The translations under genes were made by a program, and so were the position numbers. From Actinoplanes nipponensis (GTDB taxonomy: Bacteria > Actinomycetota > Actinomycetes > Mycobacteriales > Micromonosporaceae), in assembly GCF_016862275.1 (NCBI RefSeq), contig NZ_BOMQ01000083.1, forward strand, positions 1 to 48,840: 48,840 nucleotides of DNA, written 5' to 3'. Below the pieces are notes generated by a model. That model had not been told where the DNA came from. It searched no databases and worked only from the letters and a program-made list of their open reading frames with translations. Each line of letters starts with the position of its first letter. Positions within the stretch are counted from its first letter, which is position 1. Of the stretch, positions 1 through 8,154 are shown one piece after another.

Positions 1-948
1 CTAGAGGCCCTTGATCAGCTCGTCGGCGGCGGCGTACGGGTCGAGCCCGCCCGCGGCCACCCGGGCGGCGAGGTCGCTCAGCGCCGTACCGTCGCGCAGC
101 GAGCCCAGCCGCGCCCGCAGCGTGCCGAGCGCGATCGCCTCGACCTCCGCCGCGGCCCGCGCCTCGCGCCGGGCCTGCAGCCGGCCGTCGGACTCCAGCC
201 AGGCGCGGTGCTTCTCGATGGCCGCGACCACCTCGTCCAGGCCCTCGCCCCGGACCGCCACCGCCCGCACGACCTGCGGCCGCCACTCGCCGGGGCCGCG
301 CTCGCCCAGCGAGAGCATGCCCTGGATGTCGCGGTAGGTGGCGTCCGCGCCGGGCCGGTCCGCCTTGTTGACCACGAAGACGTCGGCGATCTCCAGGATG
401 CCGGCCTTGACCGCCTGGATCGCGTCGCCCATCCCGGGCGCGAGCAGCACCAGGGTGGTGTCCGCCAGCGAGGCGATCTCCACCTCGGCCTGCCCGACGC
501 CGACGGTCTCCACCAGCACGACGTCGCAGCCCGCGCCCTCCAGCACGCGCACCGCCTGGGGCGTGGCCGCGGCCAGCCCGCCGAGCTGCCCGCGGCTGGA
601 CATCGAGCGGATGTAGACCCCGGGGTCGGTGGTGTGGTCCTGCATCCGGATCCGGTCGCCGAGGATGGCCCCGCCGGTGAACGGGCTGGACGGGTCCACC
701 GCCAGCACGCCGACCCGGTGCCCGGCCGCCCGCAGCGCGCGGACCAGCTCGTTGGTGGTGGTCGACTTGCCCACCCCGGGCGAGCCGGTCAGGCCGACCA
801 CCTGGGCCCGGCCCGCGTACGGGGCCAGCGCGGCCGCCACCTCGGGCAGCCGCGGATCGCCGTTCTCCACGAGGCTGATCAGGCGGGCGACCGAGCGGGC
901 GTCCCCCTCGCGGGCGCGGGCCACCAGCGTGGGCACGTCTCTGATCAC
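1..948 (-). CDS. meaB: Methylmalonyl-CoA mutase-associated GTPase MeaB
   Basis: G3E-type P-loop GTPase that loads and protects adenosylcobalamin-dependent methylmalonyl-CoA mutase. The 315-residue protein has a Walker A GSPGVGKST at residues 55-63, the family signature around AVDPSSPFTGG (82-92), a DVVLVETVGVGQ switch region (141-152) and NKAD (193-196) for guanine recognition. Length is normal for the family. I chose the GTG at 948 because the family N-terminus (IRDVPTLVARAREGD) begins there, although the frame stays open far upstream. The stop lies at the window edge, so the gene is complete. Beside it are a thiolase and methylmalonyl-CoA epimerase, the same neighbourhood as in Streptomyces (recalled, not checked). 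Identification is firm. Confidence 0.95.
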   Translation of the reverse strand: MIRDVPTLVARAREGDARSVARLISLVENGDPRLPEVAAALAPYAGRAQVVGLTGSPGVGKSTTTNELVRALRAAGHRVGVLAVDPSSPFTGGAILGDRIRMQDHTTDPGVYIRSMSSRGQLGGLAAATPQAVRVLEGAGCDVVLVETVGVGQAEVEIASLADTTLVLLAPGMGDAIQAVKAGILEIADVFVVNKADRPGADATYRDIQGMLSLGERGPGEWRPQVVRAVAVRGEGLDEVVAAIEKHRAWLESDGRLQARREARAAAEVEAIALGTLRARLGSLRDGTALSDLAARVAAGGLDPYAAADELIKGL

Positions 949-968
949 CCTGCCATGGTGCCCCACGA

Positions 969-2153
969 TCAGGCGGCGGGCACCGTGAGGAGCAGCGCGT
1001 CGCCCTGGCCGCCGCCACCGCACAGGGCGGCCGCGCCCAGCCCGCCGCCGCGCCGCTTCAGCTCCATGGCCAGGGTCAGCACCAGCCGGGCCCCGGACAT
1101 GCCGATCGGGTGGCCCAGCGCGATGGCGCCGCCGTTGACGTTGACGATCTCCTCGTTGACCTTGAGCTCGCGCATCGAGTGGAGCACGACCTGGGCGAAC
1201 GCCTCGTTCATCTCGATCAGGTCGAGGTCGGCGACGGTCCGGCCGGCCTTGCCGAGCGCGTGCCGGATGGCGTTCGCGGGCTGGGCCTGCAGGGAGCTGT
1301 CGGGGCCGGCCACGTTGCCGTGCGCGCCGATCTCGGCCAGCCAGGTCAGGCCCAGCTCCTCGGCCTTGGCCCGGCTCATCACCAGGACCGCGGCGGCGCC
1401 GTCGGAGATCGGCGAGGCGCTGCCGGCGGTGATCGTGCCGTCCTTGGCGAACGCCGGCCGCAGGGCGGCCAGGGACTCGGCCGTCGCGTCGGGGCGGACG
1501 CCCTCGTCGGTGTCGATCAGCTTGTCGACGCCGCGCAGGCCGGCCTTGACCGGCACGATCTCCTCGGCGAAGCGGCCCTCGCGCTGGGCGGCGGCCGCCC
1601 GCTGGTGGCTGAGCGCGGCGAAGGCGTCCTGCTCGGCGCGGGTGATGCCGAGATCGGCGCCGCTGCGCTCGGTGGACTCGCCCATCGAGATGCCGTCCCA
1701 GGGGTCCATCAGGCCGTCGAAGGCGGTGTGGTCGCGGACCAGGATGTCGCCGTACTTCTTGCCCTGGCGCTGGCCCAGCAGCAGGTGCGGGGCGTTGGTC
1801 ATCGACTCCATGCCGCCGGCCACCACGATGTCGAACTCGCCGGCCCGGATGAGCTGGTCGGCCAGGGCGATCGCGTCGAGGCCGGACAGGCACACCTTGT
1901 TGACCGTCACCGCCGGCGTGGTCATCGGGATGCCCGCGGCCACGGCGGCCTGCCGGGCGGTGATCTGGCCGGCGCCGGCCTGCAGCACCTGACCCATGAT
2001 CACGTACTGCACCTGGTCCGGCGCCACGCCGCCGCGCTCGAGGGCGGCCGCGATGGCGTATCCGCCCAGCGCGGTGGCCGGGAGGTTCTTGAGGTTGCCG
2101 AGGAGGCGGCCCATGGGCGTACGGGCGCCGCTGACGATCACCGAGCTGGTCAC
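969..2153 (-). CDS. Acetyl-CoA acetyltransferase (thiolase)
   Basis: Type II thiolase that condenses two acetyl-CoA to acetoacetyl-CoA, or runs the reverse thiolysis. The 394-residue protein carries the full catalytic set: nucleophilic Cys88 in VNKVCLSG, His348 in GHP, and Cys378 in CGGGGQG. The GTG start at 2153 is followed directly by the usual SSVIVSGARTPMGR N-terminus. It is transcribed with meaB downstream (20 nt gap) and divergently from the epimerase gene across a 61-nt spacer. Whether it serves biosynthesis (PHB or ethylmalonyl-CoA route) or fatty-acid degradation cannot be told from sequence; the hydroxyacyl-CoA dehydrogenase at 20944 is a possible partner. Confidence 0.93.
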   Translation of the reverse strand: MTSSVIVSGARTPMGRLLGNLKNLPATALGGYAIAAALERGGVAPDQVQYVIMGQVLQAGAGQITARQAAVAAGIPMTTPAVTVNKVCLSGLDAIALADQLIRAGEFDIVVAGGMESMTNAPHLLLGQRQGKKYGDILVRDHTAFDGLMDPWDGISMGESTERSGADLGITRAEQDAFAALSHQRAAAAQREGRFAEEIVPVKAGLRGVDKLIDTDEGVRPDATAESLAALRPAFAKDGTITAGSASPISDGAAAVLVMSRAKAEELGLTWLAEIGAHGNVAGPDSSLQAQPANAIRHALGKAGRTVADLDLIEMNEAFAQVVLHSMRELKVNEEIVNVNGGAIALGHPIGMSGARLVLTLAMELKRRGGGLGAAALCGGGGQGDALLLTVPAA

Positions 2154-2214
2154 GGGAGCTTCGCTTTCTACAGGCCTGAACGATGGTTAAGCACAGCCTA
2201 GTACACTCTCCAGC

Positions 2215-2649
2215 ATGGATTCTCTGCCCACCGTCGGCCTGCTGCGAGTCGATCACGTCGGGATCGCCGTGGCCGACCTGGACGAGGCGCTCGCCTTCTA
2301 CGACCGGGCCTTCGGGATGCGGTGCGTGCACCAGGAGGTGAACGAGGAGCAGGGGGTCCGCGAGGCCATGCTGGCCGCCGGCGACGACGGCGCCGGCGCC
2401 CGCATCCAGTTGCTCGCGCCGCTGCGCCCCGACTCGGCGATCGCGAAGTTCCTCGATCGCAGCGGCCCCGGGCTCCAGCAGCTCGCCTACACGGTGGCCG
2501 ACGTCGAGGCGGCCGCCGCCGCCCTGCGCGCCCGCGGGCTGCGGCTGCTCTACGACGAGCCGCGCCGCGGCACGGCCGGGTCCCGGATCAACTTCGTGCA
2601 CCCCAAGGACGCCGGGGGCGTTCTGGTGGAGTTGGTGCAACCCGCCTGA
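2215..2649 (+). CDS. mce: Methylmalonyl-CoA epimerase
   Basis: VOC-superfamily metalloenzyme that interconverts (2R)- and (2S)-methylmalonyl-CoA in propionate metabolism. The 144-residue protein has two beta-alpha-beta-beta-beta modules. Likely metal ligands visible are His14 (DHVGIAV), Gln65 (IQLL) and Glu139 (VLVELV). The fourth ligand, a His in the classical Propionibacterium enzyme, is replaced here by the Gln pair at about 88-89 (GLQQLAYTV). The catalytic Glu region and overall length fit the family. It is divergent from the thiolase/meaB pair, and all three serve the same pathway. The identification is secure; the ligand substitution may simply be the actinobacterial form. Confidence 0.93.
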   Translation: MDSLPTVGLLRVDHVGIAVADLDEALAFYDRAFGMRCVHQEVNEEQGVREAMLAAGDDGAGARIQLLAPLRPDSAIAKFLDRSGPGLQQLAYTVADVEAAAAALRARGLRLLYDEPRRGTAGSRINFVHPKDAGGVLVELVQPA

Positions 2650-2892
2650 TTCGTCAGCCTTGCGGGTGAAACATCCTGACGACGCGGCGATGGCCTGGCA
2701 GGATCGTCGGCATCGAACGCCGGCGCCGGGCGCCCCTGTGAGACGATCTTCTGCTCCGAATGCCACAGCAGGTAGCGGCGCGGCAACGCTGCGCGGGCAA
2801 AGGGCGCGTCGATGCCACCCGAACGGCCGACCTCGCCCCTCGGCGGGCGGGACCGAGCTGATCTCAGGGCGGAATACCCGGCCCGTACGGTC

Positions 2893-2923
2893 TTGCGTGG
2901 CCCCCTGGGGGGTCTGCCAGTAT
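2893..2923 (+). promoter_or_regulatory. Possible promoter for a leaderless transcript of the Scy-like gene
   Basis: A TTGCGT box (2893-2898) and a CAGTAT box (2918-2923) are separated by 19 nt. The -10-like box ends 6 nt before the ATG at 2930, which would place transcription start at or near the A of the start codon. No Shine-Dalgarno sequence is visible before that ATG. The 280 nt between mce and this gene show no other recognisable feature. This is a pattern-based guess. Confidence 0.35.
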
Positions 2924-2929
2924 GTCCCA

Positions 2930-4225
2930 ATGCCCCAGCAGCAGGATGCCAATCTCGCGTTCTTCGAGACCGCAAATTCGCAGCACGACTTCACTGTTGT
3001 CCTGCGCGGATACGACCGCGGACAGGTGGACGCCCACCTCGGCCGGCTCATCGCCGCCCTGAACCAGTCGGAGCAGGCCCGCGGCGAGGCCGAACAGCGG
3101 ATGAACGACGCGCAGCGCCGGCTGCGCCAGGCGGAACAGCGCCTCAACGCCCTCGAGCAGAAGCTGGCCGACAGCAACAAGCTGCTCGAGGAGAACAACC
3201 GGCCGACCCTCTCCGGGCTGGGCACCCGGGTCGAGCAGATCCTGCGGCTGGCCGAGGAACAGGCCAACGACCACCGCAACGAGGCCAAGCGGGAGTCCGA
3301 GGGCATCCTCTCCGCCGCGCGTCTCGAGGCTCGCGAGATCACCGACAAGGCCCGGGCCGAGGCCGCCGCGATGAAGGCGACCGCCGAGCGTGAGGCGGGG
3401 CAGCTCCGCACGCAGGCCGAGCGTGAGGCGGCGGAAAACCGGGTGCAGGCCCGGCGCGAGGCCGACACGCTGCGCTCGGACGCCGACCGCGAGACCAAGC
3501 AGCTGCGCACGGTCACCGCCCACGAGGTCGCCGAGCTCAAGTCGACCGTCGAGCGGGAGGTCGCCTCGCTGCGCGCCACCGCCGAGCGGGAGATCACCCA
3601 GCTGCGCGCGAAGGCGGCCCGCGAGGCCGAGGAGAAGCGCGCCGAGGCCACCAAGATGCTCACCGACGCCCGCGACAAGCGCGACAAGGACCTCCAGGCC
3701 CTCGCGCTGGAGACCGCCGAGCGCCGCGAGAAGAGCGAGCGCGAGGAGTCGCAGCGGCACGCCGCCCAGGTCAGCGCCACCCAGAAGATGGTGGCCGAGG
3801 CCGAGGAGCGGGCCCGCGCCGCCGAGGACCGGGCCAAGGAGATCGAGCAGCGCGCCGAGAGCCGCCGCGTCGAGTCCGAGCGCAGCGCGGTCGAGACCGT
3901 CGAGAAGGCCCGCGCCCTGGCGGAGAAGACCGTCACCGAGGCCCGCGCCGAGTCGCAGCGGCTGCTCAGCGAGGCGCGCACCGAGGCGGAGCTCACCACG
4001 CAGGCCGCCAAGCGCGAGGTCGAGGACCTCACCCGGCAGAAGGACGCCGTCACCAACCAGCTCGGCCAGATGCTCTCCGGCCTTTCCGGCCTGGTGCCGA
4101 CGGTCGGTGCGGCGGCCAAGGCGGCCGAGACCGTCAAGCAGGCCGAGGCCAAGGCGGACGCCCCGGCGCAGCGACCGGCCGAGGCCGGCGAGGCGGGCAA
4201 GCCCGAGGTGGCCAAGACGAACTGA
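2930..4225 (+). CDS. DivIVA-like coiled-coil cytoskeletal protein (Scy-type)
   Basis: A 431-residue protein, almost entirely coiled coil with heptad-rich AEREA/EREAxxLR repeats from about residue 40 to 400. It opens with a short DivIVA-like head (FTVVLRGYDRGQVDAHLGRL) and ends in a Pro/Ala/Lys tail. In Streptomyces the genes at this position next to mce encode Scy and FilP, the polarity and filament scaffolds; I infer the same class here from position and motif. This protein is far shorter than Scy of Streptomyces, so it may instead be a second FilP-like paralogue. The ATG at 2930 fits because the DivIVA head follows at once and the upstream in-frame codons look non-coding. A terminator follows at 4312. 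Confidence 0.8.
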   Translation: MPQQQDANLAFFETANSQHDFTVVLRGYDRGQVDAHLGRLIAALNQSEQARGEAEQRMNDAQRRLRQAEQRLNALEQKLADSNKLLEENNRPTLSGLGTRVEQILRLAEEQANDHRNEAKRESEGILSAARLEAREITDKARAEAAAMKATAEREAGQLRTQAEREAAENRVQARREADTLRSDADRETKQLRTVTAHEVAELKSTVEREVASLRATAEREITQLRAKAAREAEEKRAEATKMLTDARDKRDKDLQALALETAERREKSEREESQRHAAQVSATQKMVAEAEERARAAEDRAKEIEQRAESRRVESERSAVETVEKARALAEKTVTEARAESQRLLSEARTEAELTTQAAKREVEDLTRQKDAVTNQLGQMLSGLSGLVPTVGAAAKAAETVKQAEAKADAPAQRPAEAGEAGKPEVAKTN

Positions 4226-4311
4226 GTCGTTCGCCACTTGGTCCCCGGTTGCGCCACCCCGAGCGGTGCGCAACGGTTGAAAGGGCCGGGTCGGCTGTGC
4301 AAAGCGTCTGC

Positions 4312-4349
4312 GGGCCGTACCGGAGTCCTCCGGTACGGCCCGTTTGTTT
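4312..4349 (+). terminator. Strong Rho-independent terminator
   Basis: GGGCCGTACCGG pairs with CCGGTACGGCCC as a perfect stem of at least 12 bp with a small loop, followed by GTTTGTTT. It lies 87 nt after the Scy-like gene and separates it from the downstream paralogue, so the two coiled-coil genes are probably separate transcription units. Confidence 0.85.
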
Positions 4350-4404
4350 CCGCCAGTAGCCTGAGTACCGACAAATCACTACCAGACACATAGTCCTGCC
4401 AGGC

Positions 4405-4420
4405 CGTGTGTATCCACACG
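4405..4420. promoter_or_regulatory. Short palindrome before the FilP-like gene (possible operator)
   Basis: CGTGTG-TATC-CACACG is a perfect 6-bp inverted repeat with a 4-nt centre, placed between the upstream terminator and the start codon at 4454. Position and symmetry suggest a binding site for a dimeric regulator, or a small hairpin in the leader. No regulator is identified. Confidence 0.3.
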
Positions 4421-4453
4421 TCACGGGACGATGCGTATGTGAGGATGGCAAGC

Positions 4454-6046
4454 ATGTCGCACGGCGGGGAAATCTTCGGTCTCGGTGGGGACGTAGCCTC
4501 CGAGCCCAGCTTCGAGATCGCCATGCGGGGTTACGACAAGAAGCAGGTGCAGCGCTACGTCGCCCGGGCCGAGAACGAGATTGCCGCCCTGGCCGCGGAG
4601 CGCGAGCAGGCCTACTCGCAGCTGCAGGCGATGGCCGGGCAGATCGACCGGCTCCAGCAGGAGGCCGCCCAGGCCCGCCGCCAGCCCGGCCTGGCCGAGG
4701 TCTCGTTCCGGCACCTCGGCCCCAAGGTGGAGGAGATCCTCGCCAAGGCCGAGGAGGTCGCGGCCGACATCAAGAGCTCCGCGACCGACGACATCGCCGC
4801 CCGGCTCGCCGAGGCGGAGCGGATCCGCGCCGAGGCCGAGGCGCACGCCCACGACGGCATCCGGGACTTCGAGATCGCCCTGGCCGCCCGCCGGGCCGAG
4901 GAGGAGAAGGCCGACGTCGCCCGCCGCGCCGCGGCCGAGAAGGCCGTCGCCAGCACCCGCCAGGCCGCCGAGCAGCTGCGCGCCGAGGCCGAGTCGGCCC
5001 TCACCCGCGCCCGCGCCGAGGCCGAGCAGCTCACCCAGCGGGCCGCGCAGGAGGTGCAGCGCCAGCGCGCCGAGATCGACGGCTACGTCAAGTCCACCCG
5101 GGTCCAGGCCGACCAGGAGCTCAAGGCCCTGCGCGACAAGACCCAGCAGGACGTGGCCAAGCTGCGCGCGGACGCCGAGCGGGAACGCGCCGAGCTGAAG
5201 ACCGCCACCGACCGTGAGCTGGCCCAGCGCCGCCAGGAGCTGACCCAGGAGCTCACCCAGATGCGCTCGGCCGTCGAGAAGCAGTGCGCCGACCTGCGCA
5301 GCGAGGCCGACAAGTACGCCGAGGAGGTGCTGCGGCGCTCCGACGAGCAGGCCACCGCGATCCGCAACGAGATCGCCGGTCAGCAGCAGAAGATCGTCGC
5401 GGCCGGCCGGGACCTGACGGCCGCGCAGGCCAAGGCGGCCGAGGCCGAGGCCAAGGCCGCCGAGGCCAACGAGCAGGCCCGGCAGGCTGAGCGGGAGGCC
5501 CAGCGGGCCCAGCAGCGCCTGGCCGAGGTCAAGAACGAGCTCGAGCGCGAGCTCGAGCACGTGGAGGAGGCCAAGCGCGCCGGCGAGGCCGCCGAGCGGC
5601 GGGCCACCGAGGTACGCCGCCAGGTGCAGAAGGAAGCCAAGCGCGTCGCCGAGCTGGCCGCCGCCGCCGTGCTCGCGGCCGCGGCCTCCCCGAACGACGA
5701 GGACGAGGACGACGAGCCGGCAGCGGCGCCCGGCGCGACCGCCCACGGCTCGGCCCCGGTCGTCACCGGGCAGGCCACGGTCGCCCCGCGGACCGCGTCC
5801 CCGGTCACGTCGGCCGGCCAGCACGCCGCGCCGGAGAAGCCGGCCGGACCGGCCGCCCAGCCCGCCACGGCGGAGAAGCCGGCCGGAGCAGCCGCCCAGC
5901 ACGCGGCGCCGGAGAAGCCGGCGGGGGCCGAGAAGGCCACCCCCGACCAGACCGGCGCGGTGTCCGCCACCCCGGCCAAGGTCTCCGCCTCGGCCAAGGT
6001 GACGCCCCGCCCGGCCGGCAGCCGCGTCGGCGTCGACGCCGACTGA
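4454..6046 (+). CDS. DivIVA-like coiled-coil protein (FilP-type)
   Basis: A 530-residue protein and paralogue of the preceding gene. It shares the head motif (FEIAMRGYDKKQVQRYV), then a long Ala/Glu/Arg coiled coil from about residue 30 to 410. After an acidic patch (DEDEDDE) comes a low-complexity tail with three copies of an EKPAG-containing Ala/Pro repeat. Such proteins form cytoplasmic filaments or polar scaffolds in filamentous actinobacteria. GAGG at 4441-4444 sits 9 nt before the ATG at 4454, which favours it over the ATG at 4445. The tail repeats probably evolved by local duplication and may vary between strains. Exact role is inferred from class and neighbourhood. Confidence 0.82.
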   Translation: MSHGGEIFGLGGDVASEPSFEIAMRGYDKKQVQRYVARAENEIAALAAEREQAYSQLQAMAGQIDRLQQEAAQARRQPGLAEVSFRHLGPKVEEILAKAEEVAADIKSSATDDIAARLAEAERIRAEAEAHAHDGIRDFEIALAARRAEEEKADVARRAAAEKAVASTRQAAEQLRAEAESALTRARAEAEQLTQRAAQEVQRQRAEIDGYVKSTRVQADQELKALRDKTQQDVAKLRADAERERAELKTATDRELAQRRQELTQELTQMRSAVEKQCADLRSEADKYAEEVLRRSDEQATAIRNEIAGQQQKIVAAGRDLTAAQAKAAEAEAKAAEANEQARQAEREAQRAQQRLAEVKNELERELEHVEEAKRAGEAAERRATEVRRQVQKEAKRVAELAAAAVLAAAASPNDEDEDDEPAAAPGATAHGSAPVVTGQATVAPRTASPVTSAGQHAAPEKPAGPAAQPATAEKPAGAAAQHAAPEKPAGAEKATPDQTGAVSATPAKVSASAKVTPRPAGSRVGVDAD

Positions 6047-6176
6047 CCGTCCGCACCGGCCCGGCGGGTGGCGGGCGCTTGGCGCCGGCCGATACATTCC
6101 CCGCCGGGAAGTCCGGTCGCCGCACCGGTCGCCGACCGCTGCCCGGGCGTCCCGATGGTCTTGTGTGGAGGTTCCG

Positions 6177-7334
6177 GTGACGGCCGACGAGTCCCGCCCG
6201 GCTGAGCCCGGCGCAGACCCACCGGTGGCCCCGCCGCCCCCGGAGGCCGGCCCGCCGGAGGCCGACGCGCCGCGCGAGGGCGACGACAGGTTCGGCCCGC
6301 CGGGCCCGCCGCTCAACCGCCGCAACCCGTTCATGATGGGCCTGCTCGGCGGCCTGGGCGTGCTGGTCGCGTACGGGATCTTCCTCGGCCTGCGCAACGC
6401 CGCGTCGATCCTGGTGCTCGTCTTCATCGCGCTGTTCCTGGCCATCGGCCTCAACCCGGCCGTCGACCGGCTGCGCGGCTGGGGCCTGCCCCGCGGCCTG
6501 GCCGTGACGGTCATCGCGCTGAGCGTGGTGCTGCTGCTCTGCGGTGGCCTGTTCGCGCTGGTGCCGCCCCTGGTCACGCAGACCGGCCAGCTCGTCGGCA
6601 ACGTGCCGCACTACATCGAGAGCCTCCAGCGCAACGAGGCCGTCCGCGACCTGGTCCAGCGCTACGACATCCTCGACAAGGTGCAGGGCGCGCTGGACGC
6701 CGGCACGGTCACCAACGCCCTCGGCGGCGTGGTCGGCGGCGCGAAACTGCTCTTCGGCACGATCTTCAACGTGCTGACCGTGATCGTGCTGGTCATCTAC
6801 TTCCTGGCCGCCTTCGAGCGGATCAAGGAGGCCGGCTACGCCTTCGTCCCCCGCTCGCGGCGGCAACGGGTGCGGCTGCTCACCGACGAGATCCTCGGCA
6901 AGGTCGGCGCGTACATGGTCGGCGCGATCGCGATCGCGGTGCTGGCCGGCGTCTGCACCTGGGTGTTCGCGATGGTGGTGGGGCTGGCCTACCCGTTCGC
7001 GCTGGCGGTCGTGGTCGCCGTCTGCGACCTCATCCCGCAGATCGGCGCCACCCTCGGCGCGATCATCGTGAGCCTGGTCGGCCTGGCCGACTCGCTGGGC
7101 GCCGGCATCGCCTGCATCGTCTTCTTCGTCGTCTACCAGCAGGTCGAGAACTACCTGATCTACCCGAACGTGATGCGCCGCTCGGTGAAGGTCAGCGACG
7201 TGGCGGCGGTGACGGCGGCGCTGCTGGGGGTGGGGCTGTTCGGGGTGATCGGCGCGCTGATCGCCATCCCGATGGTGGCGGCGATCCAGCTCGTCGTCCG
7301 GGAGGTGGTTTATCCGAGTATGGAGGAGAAGTAG
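6177..7334 (+). CDS. AI-2E family transporter (UPF0118 membrane protein)
   Basis: Polytopic inner-membrane protein of 385 residues. A Pro/Glu/Asp-rich cytoplasmic N-terminus (about 1-48) is followed by paired membrane helices, a large soluble loop (about 125-190) and a further hydrophobic block ending in VVREVVYPSMEEK. The family motif region GLNPAVDRL follows the second helix, and the characteristic QQVENYLIYPNVM is near the C-terminus. Relatives have been proposed to export autoinducer-2 or to act as ion antiporters; the substrate here is unknown. A GGAGG 5 nt before the GTG at 6177 supports that start over the in-frame GTG at 6165, which overlaps this ribosome site. Confidence 0.88.
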   Translation: MTADESRPAEPGADPPVAPPPPEAGPPEADAPREGDDRFGPPGPPLNRRNPFMMGLLGGLGVLVAYGIFLGLRNAASILVLVFIALFLAIGLNPAVDRLRGWGLPRGLAVTVIALSVVLLLCGGLFALVPPLVTQTGQLVGNVPHYIESLQRNEAVRDLVQRYDILDKVQGALDAGTVTNALGGVVGGAKLLFGTIFNVLTVIVLVIYFLAAFERIKEAGYAFVPRSRRQRVRLLTDEILGKVGAYMVGAIAIAVLAGVCTWVFAMVVGLAYPFALAVVVAVCDLIPQIGATLGAIIVSLVGLADSLGAGIACIVFFVVYQQVENYLIYPNVMRRSVKVSDVAAVTAALLGVGLFGVIGALIAIPMVAAIQLVVREVVYPSMEEK

Positions 7335-7494
7335 GCTTTTTACGGTACGGGGACACTCGGATGGTTGCGTGACACTCCACCCGGCCGGAGTGCGGTGCCG
7401 GGCCGTTGCGGGAGCGCCGGGCTGAAGACGGCGCAAGACCCGAGCCAGCAGCGGATCATCGCCGGCTCCGGCTCATCTCTGGGTGGCCCGGCAG
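7335..7494. other. Gene-free segment beside a transposon scar
   Basis: No reading frame here resembles a protein family, and I see no clear terminator after the transporter gene. On the minus strand the segment could continue the C-terminal tail of the decayed transposase that begins at about 7495. Confidence 0.4.
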
Positions 7495-7873
7495 TGAGCT
7501 TCTCGTTCCGGGCGATCTCGTATTCGTGGGGCTGAGATAGCCCAACTCCTTCTGGATGCGGCGGGTGTCGTACCAGCCGTCGCTGTAGTTGATCAAGTTG
7601 CCGTCGCGGACGGCGGCCAGCCAGAACACGCCTTCACCACCGGATGCGGGTGGCGTCAGCGACCCGGAGCCGGTTCGGGCCGGCCGCGGTGAAGTGGCGG
7701 TCGACCAGATTCAGTTTCAGCGCCGGCGTGGGCCGCGGGTCCGGCCGCGTCGACCCGCTGCGCCAGCCGCGATGCAGGAACGCGCCCTGCCAGCCTTTGC
7801 TCACCCGCGTCGGCCTCGGCCGGCCGAATCCAGTTCCGCAGCGCTTCGTGACGCACGTTCAACGGAATATGGC
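7495..7873 (-). pseudogene. Decayed IS3-family transposase remnant (OrfA/OrfB pieces)
   Basis: Translated minus-strand fragments in shifting frames match the conserved order of IS3-type transposases. First is an OrfA-like helix (VRHEALRNWIRPAEADAGE, about 7860-7798). Then comes the start of the DDE domain (LVDRHFTAAGPNRLRVADATRI, about 7720-7645), then GVFWLAAVRDG (about 7635-7598). This jumps directly to the C-terminal motif GWYDTRRIQKELGYLSP (about 7580-7525) and, one frame over, HEYEIARNEK. The core of the catalytic domain is deleted, and at least two frameshifts are present. The remnant cannot be functional. I did not find terminal inverted repeats. Confidence 0.75.
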
Positions 7874-7877
7874 ACGT

Positions 7878-8150
7878 ATGTCCCTGCCCACCCCCACGCT
7901 GCCCTCCGGTCGCCTTCGACTGCGGCCCTTCGACGACGCGGACGCCGACGCTCACTACGCGTTGCACAGCAGCGACTAGTTGCGCTACTGGGACGCGCCG
8001 CCGTGGAGCGAACGCGGGCGCGCCGAGCGATTCATCGCGGCTTGTCGGCAGCTGGCAGAGGACGGCACCGGGGCTCGGCTTGCCGTGGATCGGGTCTCCG
8101 ACGGGGCATTCGTCGGCTGGTGCAGCCTGACCCGGTGGAATCCGGGCGAC
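7878..8150 (+). pseudogene. Broken GNAT-family N-acetyltransferase
   Basis: The frame from the ATG at 7878 reads PTLPSGRLRLRPFDDADADAHY, the standard opening of a RimJ-type GNAT acetyltransferase. It hits TAG at 7977-7979 and continues in the same frame as LRYWDAPPW and FVGWCSLTRWNPGD, again GNAT-like. The 3' half with the acetyl-CoA site is missing: homology ends where the convergent hydrolase gene begins. An in-frame stop plus truncation make this a pseudogene. It abuts the IS3 remnant, so transposition or a later deletion probably broke it. Confidence 0.72.
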
Positions 8151-8154
8151 GGCG

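Noticed and set aside
2660..2929. N-terminal extension of the Scy-like protein
   Set aside because: Composition changes at 2930 and the DivIVA-like head starts just after the ATG there; the upstream codons look non-coding.
1..4524. Single very long minus-strand reading frame over meaB, the thiolase and beyond
   Set aside because: Open only because of high GC; the MeaB protein begins at 948 and the rest is antisense or out-of-frame reading of other genes.
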